A stretch of DNA of 64,000 bases from Nitrospirota bacterium (GTDB lineage Bacteria; Nitrospirota; Nitrospiria; Nitrospirales; Nitrospiraceae). A model generated the notes under the pieces. The model did no database searches. It was not told where the DNA came from and saw nothing but the letters and a program-made list of their open reading frames with translations. Shown here one piece after another: positions 9,326 through 17,462 of this stretch (its first letter is position 1; each line of letters begins with the position of its first letter). The DNA is taken from positions 62,001 through 126,000 of the forward strand of contig JBFMAX010000008.1 of assembly GCA_040755395.1 (NCBI GenBank). Direction: 5' to 3'. Position numbers and translations under genes: made by a program.

Positions 9326-9591
9326 GACGCTTCGTTTGGACACGCCGTGCCATCGAGGACACGCAAGCGATCAAAGCCTTCATCGAGCGAGATTCCCCCC
9401 ACTCCGCCGAGCTGGTTGTCACGCGCATCATCGCCGCCGTCGATCAACTCCCGGCCTTCCCTGAATCCGGCCGTGTCGTGCCCGAATACCGGGAGCCCAC
9501 CATACGAAAGATCATACGGCCACCCTATCCACTTCAGCCAATCAGAATAAGCTTCCTCACGCTCCGGTTTAAGCCACCGATGCACCCTTAG
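9322..9591 (+). pseudogene. ParE/RelE toxin with foreign C-terminus
   Basis: The first 70 or so residues are typical ParE: FVWTRRAIEDTQAIKAFIER, a VDQLPAFPESGR turn, then EYREPTIRKIIRPPY. The terminal strand block expected next (YRIVYRV...HGxR) is absent. It is replaced by PLQPIRISFLTLRFKPPMHP, which is the complement of a different reading frame running the other way. The junction is near base 9528. Loss of the catalytic/structural C-terminal strands suggests an inactive toxin. The start overlaps the antitoxin stop. Confidence 0.7.
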
Positions 9592-9830
9592 ATCTACAAT
9601 AAAAGGATCATTGAGACACGGCAGCAACAAACTGTTTGATTTCTTAAGAAAGGCTTGGAGGCTGCAATCATAAGTGCTGCAGACCTCCAACCATTTTGCT
9701 GTTCAATCGTTCTCCAGATTAAGTCACCAAGGCGAGCCCATTTCCTCAGAAATCCTACTCGATTCTCAGAGCTAATTCTCATGACACCCGCCGTACGAAA
9801 TCCATCGTTCGCATGCGGCGATCTTATCAC
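9529..9830 (-). pseudogene. Unidentified gene fragment, frameshifted
   Basis: Two minus-strand frames look like pieces of one protein: about 9700-9830 (VGFLRKWARLGDLIWRTIEQ) and about 9529-9690 (NDPFIVDLRVHRWLKPEREE, then AYSDWLKWI). The second frame has a stop just upstream of its TTG, so a frameshift near 9690-9700 would be needed to join them. The left end stops abruptly where it abuts the ParE remnant. I do not recognise the family. The composition (more AT, fewer Nitrospira-preferred codons) suggests acquired DNA. Confidence 0.4.
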
Positions 9831-9836
9831 ATCTGT

Positions 9837-10450
9837 TCACCCTTCGTTACAGCCCGCTACAGTTCTACACGACAGAAACAGTTTCAGCGATCTTTCCTGA
9901 TACCGTTGTATTGTGTCCGGTTTCTTAGAGCTCAGCTTGACCGTGAGCTGAAGCAGAAGCGCTGTGCGAAGCTGTCGTAGCAAATCGTTCTTCCCGGCAT
10001 ACGACCGCGTCCCTCGGTGAACCGGTGCAAAGACCCGGACAATTCGTTCGAGGGGATTGGCCGTCTTGGCCGGCAAGGAGGCCGCCACTTTGGCAATCAC
10101 GGCATCCAGGTCTTCCGTCAACGGCGTGCCGTTCAGATGGCTCAGATTCGCTCTGGCCAACTGAAGCGACATGAGTTCGTACCGGGAAAGCGCAACCGAC
10201 GGGAAACCTTCATACCCGAGCGGTAGCTGCCAGGTCTTTTCGCCTGGATCGTCCGAGCACGTCAGCGGGTGTCCTTCCGCTTCGATCTTGATAAATCCCG
10301 TCGTATCTGCCGCGGGACAACCTGGAATTCCGCAGCCAGATTCTTGATCGTGCAGGCGTGCGACGCCAGTGCCTGCATCATGCGAGCAATCCGCTCGGCC
10401 TGGCTATACGGTTTTGGGCGTCTGCCTCTTGGTTTTGGGGGAGGTTTCAT
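9837..10450 (-). pseudogene. WYL-domain transcriptional regulator, frameshifted and truncated
   Basis: The N-terminal helix-turn-helix (SQAERIARMMQALASHACTI, then RQIRRDL) is read from ATG 10450 and hits a stop at 10262. The continuation (KIEAEGHPLTCSDDPGEKTW, then LARANLSHLNGTPL) lies in another frame, so a one-base indel near 10285 breaks the gene. The linker and start of the WYL domain (LERIVRVFAPVHRGT, LRTALLLQLTVKL) are present. The C-terminal two thirds of the WYL domain are missing after about 9920. WYL regulators often control defence or DNA-damage genes; none is intact nearby. Confidence 0.7.
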
Positions 10451-10506
10451 GGCGGCGGATTCTAGCATCCGCCCAATGAGGTGTCGAACCGGAGGACGTG
10501 GAGGAA

Positions 10507-11085
10507 CTACCCGTCATCTCGGAAGTGGAGTCGGCTTATTTCTTCGAGGGCTTCCAGAAGCGTGCCGAGGGTGTGCGTCACGGAGTTGCCGGCTTCAAAA
10601 GAGAGGAGTTCCGTGGAAGGCCCTGAGCCGGTCGGCCCGGCTGTTCCGCTCACGTTCCGGCAAAACCGGGCAAGCGTCCGTTGCCAATGGAGAGCATCAG
10701 GCGGTTCCGCCAAGAACTCCCGGCGGTCGAGAGAAAAGGGCGGGTCGAATTCCTGCGCCCGATCGAGCCACATCTGTTCCATCGCCGCCAACCGCTCTTG
10801 GCCGATGTCGAGGCGCGCCGCCCGTTCATTCAGCACCGCGAAGAGCCCGCCGACGACGCCTTCAATATGCCGCTCCGGCAGGACGTCGATGCAGGCGCGG
10901 ACGACGAGGTATTTGTGGAACAGGAACACTTCGGCGTTGATGCGGGCTTCGCCGGCGGACGGATCATAGGACCGCGCCAGTGCCCGCAGAGCCTCCGCTG
11001 GCTGCCCGTCAAGGCTGGTTCCCAGGAGGTCGGCCAACTGTCTGCCGAGCTTCAAATAGTCGGCGTCCGACAAAGGCTGAGTCAT
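10507..11085 (-). CDS. Hypothetical protein (192 aa)
   Basis: I start at ATG 11085 (MTQPLSDADYLKLGRQLADL); an in-frame TTG at 11136 is possible but neither has a strong ribosome-binding site. The protein is predicted soluble and mostly helical, with a conserved-looking central block (EVFLFHKYLVVRACIDVLPE) and a Trp-containing helix (EQMWLDRAQEFDPPF). There is no signal peptide, no metal motif and only one Cys pair, not in a CxxC. I do not recognise the family. It is flanked by the WYL remnant and a divergent uvrA. Confidence 0.6.
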   Translation of the reverse strand: MTQPLSDADYLKLGRQLADLLGTSLDGQPAEALRALARSYDPSAGEARINAEVFLFHKYLVVRACIDVLPERHIEGVVGGLFAVLNERAARLDIGQERLAAMEQMWLDRAQEFDPPFSLDRREFLAEPPDALHWQRTLARFCRNVSGTAGPTGSGPSTELLSFEAGNSVTHTLGTLLEALEEISRLHFRDDG

Positions 11086-11187
11086 AGGAGGTTCCGTTTT
11101 CGACTTTCCCGGACAGCCTAGCCCGGTCGCGTTCAAATAGCCAGCAGTAATTCAGGAGCCTGCGTCTCGACCTCAGGCGTGAAAATG

Positions 11188-11219
11188 CCCCTCACCCTTC
11201 CCCCCAGGGGGAGAGGGAA
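11188..11219. repeat. CCCTCACCC / GGGAGAGGG palindromic repeat copy
   Basis: A short C-rich/G-rich inverted sequence in the gap upstream of uvrA. It resembles the element found within uvrA at 11947-11985 (shared CCCCTCACCC start and GGGAGAGGG-type end), which suggests a dispersed repeat family. Confidence 0.55.
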
Positions 11220-11301
11220 GCTGCTGGCTGTTCGCTATTTTTTCACCAGATCTTCCTCACGAGCCCGGCGCCGGTTGCACCACCCTTGAGCGCTTGCTAG
11301 G

Positions 11302-14172
11302 ATGACGGGATTCGATCCATCCGAGGGCTCCTTTGTGCCGGACACTCTGAAGTCGGATCATGTCTCCGGCGACCTGATCGTCGAAGGCGCGCGGCAGAAC
11401 AACCTCAAGAATATCTCCCTCCGCATCCCGCACAACGCGGTCACGGCCATCACCGGCGTGTCCGGATCGGGCAAGTCGTCGCTCGCGTTCGATACCTTGT
11501 TCGCCGAAGGGCAGTGGCGCTATGTGGAATCGCTTTCGACCTACGCGCGCATGTTCCTGGAGAAGGTCGATCGTCCGGATGTCGATCGCCTGATCAACGT
11601 TCGCCCAGCCATCGCGATCGAGCAGAAGAATCCCGTCCGCACGGCCCGCTCGACGGTCGGCACGGCGACCGAGATCGCCGATTTGCTCCGCTTGCTGTTC
11701 GCCAAGGTCGGCCGGCCGGTCTGTCCCGACTGCCGGGAAGAGGCGCGCGGGTTTCATCCGGGCTCCGTCACGGACGATCTCCTCGCACGGTTTCCCGCTG
11801 CCCGGGCCATGATTCTGTTCCCGATCACGGACCTGGGGCCGGGACATGACCGCTCCCTGGTGGAGTCCCTGCTGCGACGAGGCTTCACCAGACTGAAATG
11901 CGGCGACGAGGTGGTGGACCTGCGGCCGAGCGTCACGATTCCACGTCCCCCTCACCCCAACCCTCTCCCGCGCAGGGAAGAGGGTCGAAGCGAGACGAAG
12001 GCCGGCCTCTATGTTGTCCTCGACCGGCTGGTGATCCGGCCCGACAACCGCAACCGGCTGATCGAAGCGATCGAGACGGCGTTTCAGGAAGGCGACGGGC
12101 TCTGTCGCGTGGACGTGATCGGGCAGGGTTCGCAGACCTACAGCACGCATTTCCGTTGCCAGCGTTGCGGCCGCACGTTCGAGCCCCTCAGGCCGGTCCT
12201 CTTTTCGTTCAACCATCCCTTGGGCGCCTGTCCGGAGTGCAAGGGTTTCGGGAACATCCTTCGCTACGACGAAGACCTCGTCGTTCCCGATCGGACGCGT
12301 TCGCTGGCCGAGGGCGCCATCGAACCCTGGACGAAACCCGGTGCGGACTGGTGGCAGAAACAGATGCTGCTGGCCCTGAAGCGGCGCGGCGTGAACCTGA
12401 CGACGCCCTATCACAAGCTCCCGGCCGAGGTGCGCAGGCTCCTGTGGGAGGGTGATGAGAAGCTGGAAGGCATTCGGCAGTTCTTCGAGTATCTGGAAAC
12501 GAAGCGCTACAAGCTGCACGTCCGGGTGTTCCTGAGCCGCTACCGCAGTCCCTTCCCGTGCCGGGCGTGTCGAGGAACCAGGCTGAAACCCGAGGCCCTG
12601 TACGTCAAAGTGGCCGGACTGCACATCCATGAGATTGCCGAGATGACGGTTCAAGACGCGGCCGCCTGGTTCGGCGCATTGACGCTCTCGGACTTTGAAA
12701 CCCGCGTGGCACACGACATCCTGCGCCAGATCAGGGACAAACTCGGTTTCCTCTTGCGCGTCGGGCTCGGCTACCTGACCTTGTCCCGCCAGACGAAGAC
12801 GCTGTCGGGCGGCGAAGCGCAGCGGATCACGCTGGCGAACCAACTCGGCTCCCGTCTGGTCGGCACCCTGTACGTGCTGGATGAGCCGACGATCGGCCTG
12901 CATGCCCGCGACACGGCCACGCTGGCCGGCATCCTGCGCGACCTAGCCGCCCACGGCAATACCGTCGTGGTCGTCGAGCACGACCGCCAGATGATCCTCG
13001 CCGCCGACCACGTCGTCGAGCTTGGTCCCTGGTCCGGCGAGAAGGGCGGCGAGGTCGTGTGCGCCGCTCCGCGGGAGGCGTTTCTGCAGGACCGCCGCTC
13101 GCTTACGGCGCGGTACCTGCGGAGCGAGGAATCCATTCCGGTCCCGCGCACGCGCCGATCCGGGAACGGAAAGGCTCTGGTGCTCGCCGGCGCCAGCGAG
13201 CATAACTTGAAGGACCTCCTGGTCAGGATTCCATTGCGGATGCTGGTCTGCGTCACCGGCGTCTCGGGATCGGGCAAAAGCACCTTGGTGGAAGAGACGC
13301 TCTACCGTGCGGTGGCCCGCGCGTTCCGCGTGGAGTCGCTGCCGATGGGCCGGTTCCGCGCGATCAAGGGGCTGGAACACCTCAAGGGCGTCCGGATGAT
13401 CGACCAGCAACCGATCGGCCGCACCCCGCGCTCCAACCCCGTCACCTACCTGAAAGCCTTCGACGACATCCGCACCCTCTTCGCGGCCACGCCGGAAGCT
13501 CGTCGCCTGGGGCTCACCTCCGCGCATTTTTCCTTCAATACGTCCGGCGGCCGTTGCGACCGGTGCGAAGGCAACGGCTACGAGAAGCTCGAGATGTATT
13601 TTTTCGAGGACATCTACGCGACCTGCGAGGAGTGCAACGGCCGGCGGTTCAAGCCGGAGGTGTTGAGCGTCCGCCTCCGCGGGAAAACCATCCACGACGT
13701 GCTGGGCATGACCGTGAACGAAGCGCAGTCGTTCTTCTCCGGCTCGCCCAAGTTGACCGAAAAACTCTACCTGCTCTCGTCGATCGGATTGGGTTATCTG
13801 CGACTGGGCCAACCGGCCACGACCCTGTCCGGCGGCGAAGCGCAGCGCCTGAAGATCGCCGCCGAATTGAAAAACCCCTCGGCCCGCGATCTGCTCTATA
13901 TCATGGACGAGCCGACCACGGGCTTGCATTTCGAGGACATCAAGAAACTTCTCGCCGTCCTCCATAAATTGGTCGACGCCGGCAACACGGTCGTCGTGGT
14001 CGAGCACAATCTCGACGTGGTCAAGACGGCCGATTGGATCATCGACCTGGGACCGGAGGGAGGCGCGCAGGGCGGTCAGATCGTCGCGGAGGGGAGGCCG
14101 GAACAGGTCGCGCAGGCGGCCGGCTCACACACCGGGCGATTCCTTGCCCAGGTTCTTTTTGAAAGAGCGTGA
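11302..14172 (+). CDS. uvrA: UvrA-family excinuclease ABC subunit A
   Basis: The 956-aa protein has both ABC modules of UvrA. Walker A is GVSGSGKSS at residues 52-60 and again GVSGSGKST near 653; LSGGEAQR signature motifs occur twice, and zinc modules appear as CPDC, CQRC/CPEC and CDRC/CEEC pairs. UvrA finds bulky DNA lesions with UvrB in nucleotide excision repair. The first signature region (MFLEKVDRPDVD, AIAIEQKNPVRTARSTVGT) differs from the usual Gln-Met/Lys-Pro version, so it may be a divergent paralogue of the main UvrA. Residues about 216-228 are encoded by an inserted palindromic repeat. ATG at 11302. Confidence 0.92.
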   Translation: MTGFDPSEGSFVPDTLKSDHVSGDLIVEGARQNNLKNISLRIPHNAVTAITGVSGSGKSSLAFDTLFAEGQWRYVESLSTYARMFLEKVDRPDVDRLINVRPAIAIEQKNPVRTARSTVGTATEIADLLRLLFAKVGRPVCPDCREEARGFHPGSVTDDLLARFPAARAMILFPITDLGPGHDRSLVESLLRRGFTRLKCGDEVVDLRPSVTIPRPPHPNPLPRREEGRSETKAGLYVVLDRLVIRPDNRNRLIEAIETAFQEGDGLCRVDVIGQGSQTYSTHFRCQRCGRTFEPLRPVLFSFNHPLGACPECKGFGNILRYDEDLVVPDRTRSLAEGAIEPWTKPGADWWQKQMLLALKRRGVNLTTPYHKLPAEVRRLLWEGDEKLEGIRQFFEYLETKRYKLHVRVFLSRYRSPFPCRACRGTRLKPEALYVKVAGLHIHEIAEMTVQDAAAWFGALTLSDFETRVAHDILRQIRDKLGFLLRVGLGYLTLSRQTKTLSGGEAQRITLANQLGSRLVGTLYVLDEPTIGLHARDTATLAGILRDLAAHGNTVVVVEHDRQMILAADHVVELGPWSGEKGGEVVCAAPREAFLQDRRSLTARYLRSEESIPVPRTRRSGNGKALVLAGASEHNLKDLLVRIPLRMLVCVTGVSGSGKSTLVEETLYRAVARAFRVESLPMGRFRAIKGLEHLKGVRMIDQQPIGRTPRSNPVTYLKAFDDIRTLFAATPEARRLGLTSAHFSFNTSGGRCDRCEGNGYEKLEMYFFEDIYATCEECNGRRFKPEVLSVRLRGKTIHDVLGMTVNEAQSFFSGSPKLTEKLYLLSSIGLGYLRLGQPATTLSGGEAQRLKIAAELKNPSARDLLYIMDEPTTGLHFEDIKKLLAVLHKLVDAGNTVVVVEHNLDVVKTADWIIDLGPEGGAQGGQIVAEGRPEQVAQAAGSHTGRFLAQVLFERA
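11947..11985. repeat. In-frame palindromic repeat inside uvrA
   Basis: Within the uvrA reading frame lies the CCCCTCACCCCAACCCTCTC-type element. Its 3' part (11960-11985) forms a hairpin pairing ACCCTCTCCC with GGGAAGAGGGT around a GCGCA loop. It is translated as PPHPNPLPRREEGR, the peptide typically produced when this widespread repeat enters a coding frame. The element keeps the frame open. Confidence 0.75.
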
Positions 14173-14187
14173 GGCGGCAGGTACGAC

Positions 14188-15390
14188 CTACAGTCCAGCC
14201 CGCCTTTCCGCCGTCGCTTCGATCAGCAGGTATTCGTTGCCGCGTCTGACTTCGAGCGCGAGCGTCTGGCCGACCTCGACTCGGCACAACCGTTTGGCCT
14301 CGCGCTCGTGTTTGACGGCGGCGATCGGCGAGCCGTTGCACGACAGGACCGCATCTCCGACCTTGAGTCCCGATTGCTCGGCCGGAGAGCCGCTCTTGAT
14401 CTCTCGCACCAGGTAATACCGCGATCCGGCCGATTCGCGCAGTTCCCAGTTCACACCGATTCGTCCGCTGCCGAGCAAGCCCGTCTTGACCCCGAAACGG
14501 GCCAGAATGCGGTGGGCGATTTTCCGCGCCATATTTTCGGGTTCATCGCCCGTCGCATCGAACCCATGCCCTTCCCCGTTGAACAACAGCCGCCCCGTCT
14601 CCACGTCGATCATCCGCAAAGACAAAGACACGCGGCTGGTGCCCTGCTGTCGGTCGGTCTCCCACTGTTGCACCTCGCCGATCACGATTGCGTTCGCCCC
14701 GACCAATCTGCCGATCTTCAACGCATCGGTGTCATTCCCGTAGGTGAGCAGCGTCACCTGTTCGTTGAGAACCTGTTCCAATCTGGTGCGTTCGACGAGG
14801 CTCAGGTCCAAATCCAGAAGCAACGTCGTCACGATCCCGGCGACGCGCGAGCCGCTGCCCGTCACGCCGGGGGCGTCTTCGAACGTCAAGACGGCCATGG
14901 TGCGATAGCGATCGATGCTCTCGCCGTCGATGGGTCCGACGCCGGTGACGACCGGCTCCGAGCCGGGCGTGGAGCCCGGCAAGGCGGCAGGACTCGTGCA
15001 GACTTTTCGCTTTTGGAGAATGGCGAGCGGCGAACCCCAGGCGCAAAGCTGTTCGTTCACCAGTACGACGTGGAAGGGATATTCCCGGTAGCGTTCCAAT
15101 GCGGTATTGGTGAACGGATAAAACAGACAGCCGCCGACCCAGACGGAGACGGGACAGAGCGCAAGTTCATACACCCACTGCCTGCGGGCGGTCAGAGAAT
15201 ACTCCCAGATCAACACCCGCCCGTCGTCACGGAGGACTCGATCGGGCTTGCCGATCTCCGCCAACACTTGGTTCTTGGTCATGGGGACGGACAGGCGGTC
15301 GAGTCGGGATTCCGAGTTCACAACGGTGTAGATGACCCCGCACCCGGACACGCTCAGCGCCGCGATAACCAGCATGAGGTTTCGGACCAC
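14188..15390 (-). CDS. Lipoprotein with SmpA/OmlA-like, CsgG-like and PDZ domains
   Basis: The 400-aa product has a lipoprotein signal (residues 1-17, lipobox VSGC with Cys17). Three modules follow. An SmpA/OmlA-like segment about residues 30-70 (MTKNQVLAEIGKPDRVLRDD) resembles BamE-type lipoproteins. A CsgG-like region about 160-300 follows (TMAVLTFEDAPGV, LVERTRLEQVLNEQ, ANAIVIGEVQQW). A C-terminal PDZ-like domain about 320-395 is marked by GSPAEQSGLKVGDAVLSCNG. The combination suggests an outer-membrane assembly or stress-sensing role, but that is inference. GTG start at 15390 with AGGTGAG upstream. Confidence 0.75.
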   Translation of the reverse strand: MVRNLMLVIAALSVSGCGVIYTVVNSESRLDRLSVPMTKNQVLAEIGKPDRVLRDDGRVLIWEYSLTARRQWVYELALCPVSVWVGGCLFYPFTNTALERYREYPFHVVLVNEQLCAWGSPLAILQKRKVCTSPAALPGSTPGSEPVVTGVGPIDGESIDRYRTMAVLTFEDAPGVTGSGSRVAGIVTTLLLDLDLSLVERTRLEQVLNEQVTLLTYGNDTDALKIGRLVGANAIVIGEVQQWETDRQQGTSRVSLSLRMIDVETGRLLFNGEGHGFDATGDEPENMARKIAHRILARFGVKTGLLGSGRIGVNWELRESAGSRYYLVREIKSGSPAEQSGLKVGDAVLSCNGSPIAAVKHEREAKRLCRVEVGQTLALEVRRGNEYLLIEATAERRAGL

Positions 15391-15473
15391 GGCTCACCTG
15401 CGGCGTGAACCAACGCGCCGACCGCGGATACGGTAGCAGCCCGGCGGGCGAGCGTGCCATGCGCCGGGTCCGG

Positions 15474-16064
15474 TCAGTTCAGGCTGGGATCGGGCGGCAT
15501 GTCGGCGTAGCGCCGGAACGGCTCGCCGAGCGAGGCGAGGATGTCCGGCCAAATCCTCGCCGGATCTTTCTCAAAGACGATCGCGTGGTCGGCCGGCAGA
15601 GTGATCCAGGAACCGGTCTCCATCTCCCGTTCCAGTTGGCCGGGCCCCCACCCGGAATAGCCGAGATAGGCGCGGAAGGCTTCGTTGCCCCTCGAACTCG
15701 TGAGGATGCGCTCCAACACCGACAGATCTCCGCCCAAACAGACGCCGTCGAATATGTGGTGAGAATTCTCAGGCATCTGATCCAGCCGGTAGAGCAGCAT
15801 GATCTGATTGGTTTGCACCGGACCGCCGGCGAACAGCACGTGCTTCTGCCCTTCGAGGACAGGCACCTGCGGCAAGGCTTCCGCGATGTGCATGGCGGTC
15901 GGCCGGTTCACCACCACTCCCAGCGCCCCCTCCGGTCCGTGCTCGCAGAGCAGGACCACGGTTTGCCGGAAATTGGGATCGCGCAGCGCCGGCGAGGCGA
16001 CCAGGAAGATGCCCTTGCCGAGCGGGGCCATCATCGGAGCCATTTGTATCGTCTGCCTTTCCAT
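15474..16064 (-). CDS. YqgE/AlgH family protein
   Basis: The 196-aa protein carries the family signature: KGIFLVASPALRDPNFRQTV at the N-terminus, then CEHGPEGALGVVVNRP and a C-terminal SGWGPGQLEREMETGSW block. The YqgE/AlgH fold is known structurally, but its biochemical role is not firmly established. Starts at 16064 or, alternatively, the in-frame ATG seven codons later; neither has a strong ribosome-binding site. It lies 34 bp downstream of the nitrilase-family gene on the same strand, so the two may be co-transcribed. Confidence 0.9.
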   Translation of the reverse strand: MERQTIQMAPMMAPLGKGIFLVASPALRDPNFRQTVVLLCEHGPEGALGVVVNRPTAMHIAEALPQVPVLEGQKHVLFAGGPVQTNQIMLLYRLDQMPENSHHIFDGVCLGGDLSVLERILTSSRGNEAFRAYLGYSGWGPGQLEREMETGSWITLPADHAIVFEKDPARIWPDILASLGEPFRRYADMPPDPSLN

Positions 16065-16098
16065 TCGCGTGATCGGATCTGCAGAATTGTCCGCGCAA

Positions 16099-16890
16099 TC
16101 AACTTGCGTACAGTTGCGGGCGGCGACCTTGCAACAGATCGTTGTACGGGTTGAGGGATTTGTTCCGGGCTTCGGCGGGATCGATCTCCAGCACGGTCAC
16201 TTCTTCCCGATCGCGTGGAGCCCGATGCAGGATGCGGCCGCTGGGCGCGACAATTTCGCTGCTACCGATAAAGGTCAGACGGTCTTTGCCTCCGCGCTCC
16301 TCGCTGCCGATGCGGTTGGCCGTGACGCTGAACACCCGGTTCTCCAGGCAGCGCGTCACCATGGCGTCCGGACAATGGGGCAACACCAAGTTGGATGGAT
16401 GGCAGAGAATGTCGGCCCCTTTCAGCGCCAGCGTCCTGGCCGACTCCGGGTAAAACCAGTCAAAGCAGATGAGCACACCGATCTTCGCCTGCCCGATATC
16501 CCACACCTGAAAACCCGTATCGCCGGGGAGGAAGAACAAGGTTTCTTCGAAGAACAGATGGGTTTTCCGATAGCATCCGATGAAGCCCGAGGGTCCGACC
16601 AACACCGCTGAATTGTAACACCCGCGCTCGCCCCGTTCCGCCACACCCGCCACCACGTACATGCCACGGCTCCTGGCCGCTTCGATGAGCCGTCCGGTGG
16701 TTTCCCCGTCAGGAACCGGCTCGGACAGCCGCTCGACTTCTTCCCGTGACACAAACTGATAACCCGACGTGAAAAGTTCAGGCAGCACCATGAGGTCGCA
16801 CTCGACCTTGCTCAGACGCTCGACCATATGATCGAGATTGCGCTTGACCTCACCGAACTCCGGATTGAACTGGCAAAAGCCGACCTTCAT
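16099..16890 (-). CDS. Carbon-nitrogen hydrolase (nitrilase superfamily amidase)
   Basis: From ATG 16890 the product is 263 aa, the usual length of the family. The Glu-Lys-Cys triad is visible: LPELFTSGYQF (Glu), CYRKTHLFFEE (Lys) and GVLICFDWFYPE (Cys). These enzymes hydrolyse non-peptide C-N bonds. The substrate cannot be read here; the closest-looking subgroup includes omega-amidase/N-carbamoyl-amide hydrolases. Seventeen more codons are open upstream but lie within a hairpin-rich intergenic region, so I use the internal ATG. Confidence 0.88.
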   Translation of the reverse strand: MKVGFCQFNPEFGEVKRNLDHMVERLSKVECDLMVLPELFTSGYQFVSREEVERLSEPVPDGETTGRLIEAARSRGMYVVAGVAERGERGCYNSAVLVGPSGFIGCYRKTHLFFEETLFFLPGDTGFQVWDIGQAKIGVLICFDWFYPESARTLALKGADILCHPSNLVLPHCPDAMVTRCLENRVFSVTANRIGSEERGGKDRLTFIGSSEIVAPSGRILHRAPRDREEVTVLEIDPAEARNKSLNPYNDLLQGRRPQLYAS

Positions 16891-16905
16891 AGGCAAGAGG
16901 CACGA

Positions 16906-16993
16906 GGCCAGCGGCTCGCGGCAAGGGAAAGAAAATAGCAAGAGGCGAAGGATTGTGTAGGACCTCGAGCCCCTCGCCTCTTGCCGCTGGCCT
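16906..16993. repeat. Nested inverted repeats between smbP-like and nitrilase genes
   Basis: Two perfect 11-nt inverted pairs occur: AGGCCAGCGGC at 16906-16916 with GCCGCTGGCCT at 16983-16993, and GCAAGAGGCGA at 16938-16948 with TCGCCTCTTGC at 16974-16984. Further copies of GCAAGAGG occur at 16893. The block lies directly after the stop of the SmbP-like gene and could end its transcript; it also looks like a REP-type mobile repeat. Confidence 0.65.
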
Positions 16994-17000
16994 GGTATGG

Positions 17001-17354
17001 CTATTTCACTTCGGACAGATGCATGACCGCGCTTTCCGCTGCCTCGGTGGCTTTGTCGGCATGGCCGGCCTTACCGTGCTCCACCGCATCCTTCAACCCT
17101 TTGACTCCCTCGGCAAGATGAGGGCTTTTCACTTCTTTCTGCGCGGCCTCCGCATGCTTCAACGCGCCTTCCGCGTGCTTGACGAGCGCGTCCGCATGAC
17201 CCTGTTTCCCGTGCGACACCGCCTCCTTGGCATGTTCGATCGCTTCGGACACGTGCTTGTTACCCGCCAACGCCTGCCCACCCGTCAACGGAACGGCGAT
17301 GAAAGCCGTCATCACACCGCCGATCATTGCTCCACGGAGAATTGTGCTGCGCAT
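17001..17354 (-). CDS. SmbP-like small periplasmic metal-binding protein
   Basis: ATG 17354 is preceded by GAGGAGG. The 117-aa product has a signal peptide (residues 1-31, ending ALA) and a mature helical part built of His-containing heptad-like repeats (SEAIEHAKEAVSHGKQGHAD, KHAEGALKHAEAAQKE). This resembles the small metal-binding protein SmbP described from Nitrosomonas, which binds divalent metals, notably copper. A role in periplasmic copper buffering would fit a metal-rich nitrifier, but this is inferred from composition and repeat pattern only. Confidence 0.8.
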   Translation of the reverse strand: MRSTILRGAMIGGVMTAFIAVPLTGGQALAGNKHVSEAIEHAKEAVSHGKQGHADALVKHAEGALKHAEAAQKEVKSPHLAEGVKGLKDAVEHGKAGHADKATEAAESAVMHLSEVK

Positions 17355-17462
17355 AATCGACCTCCTCGATGGATGTGTGCGATACTTCGCCCGAACGTGA
17401 ACCCGCTCCATTCGGGCAGACTGCCCACGCTCGATTCACCATACACACGCCTTTCCGCAGTG

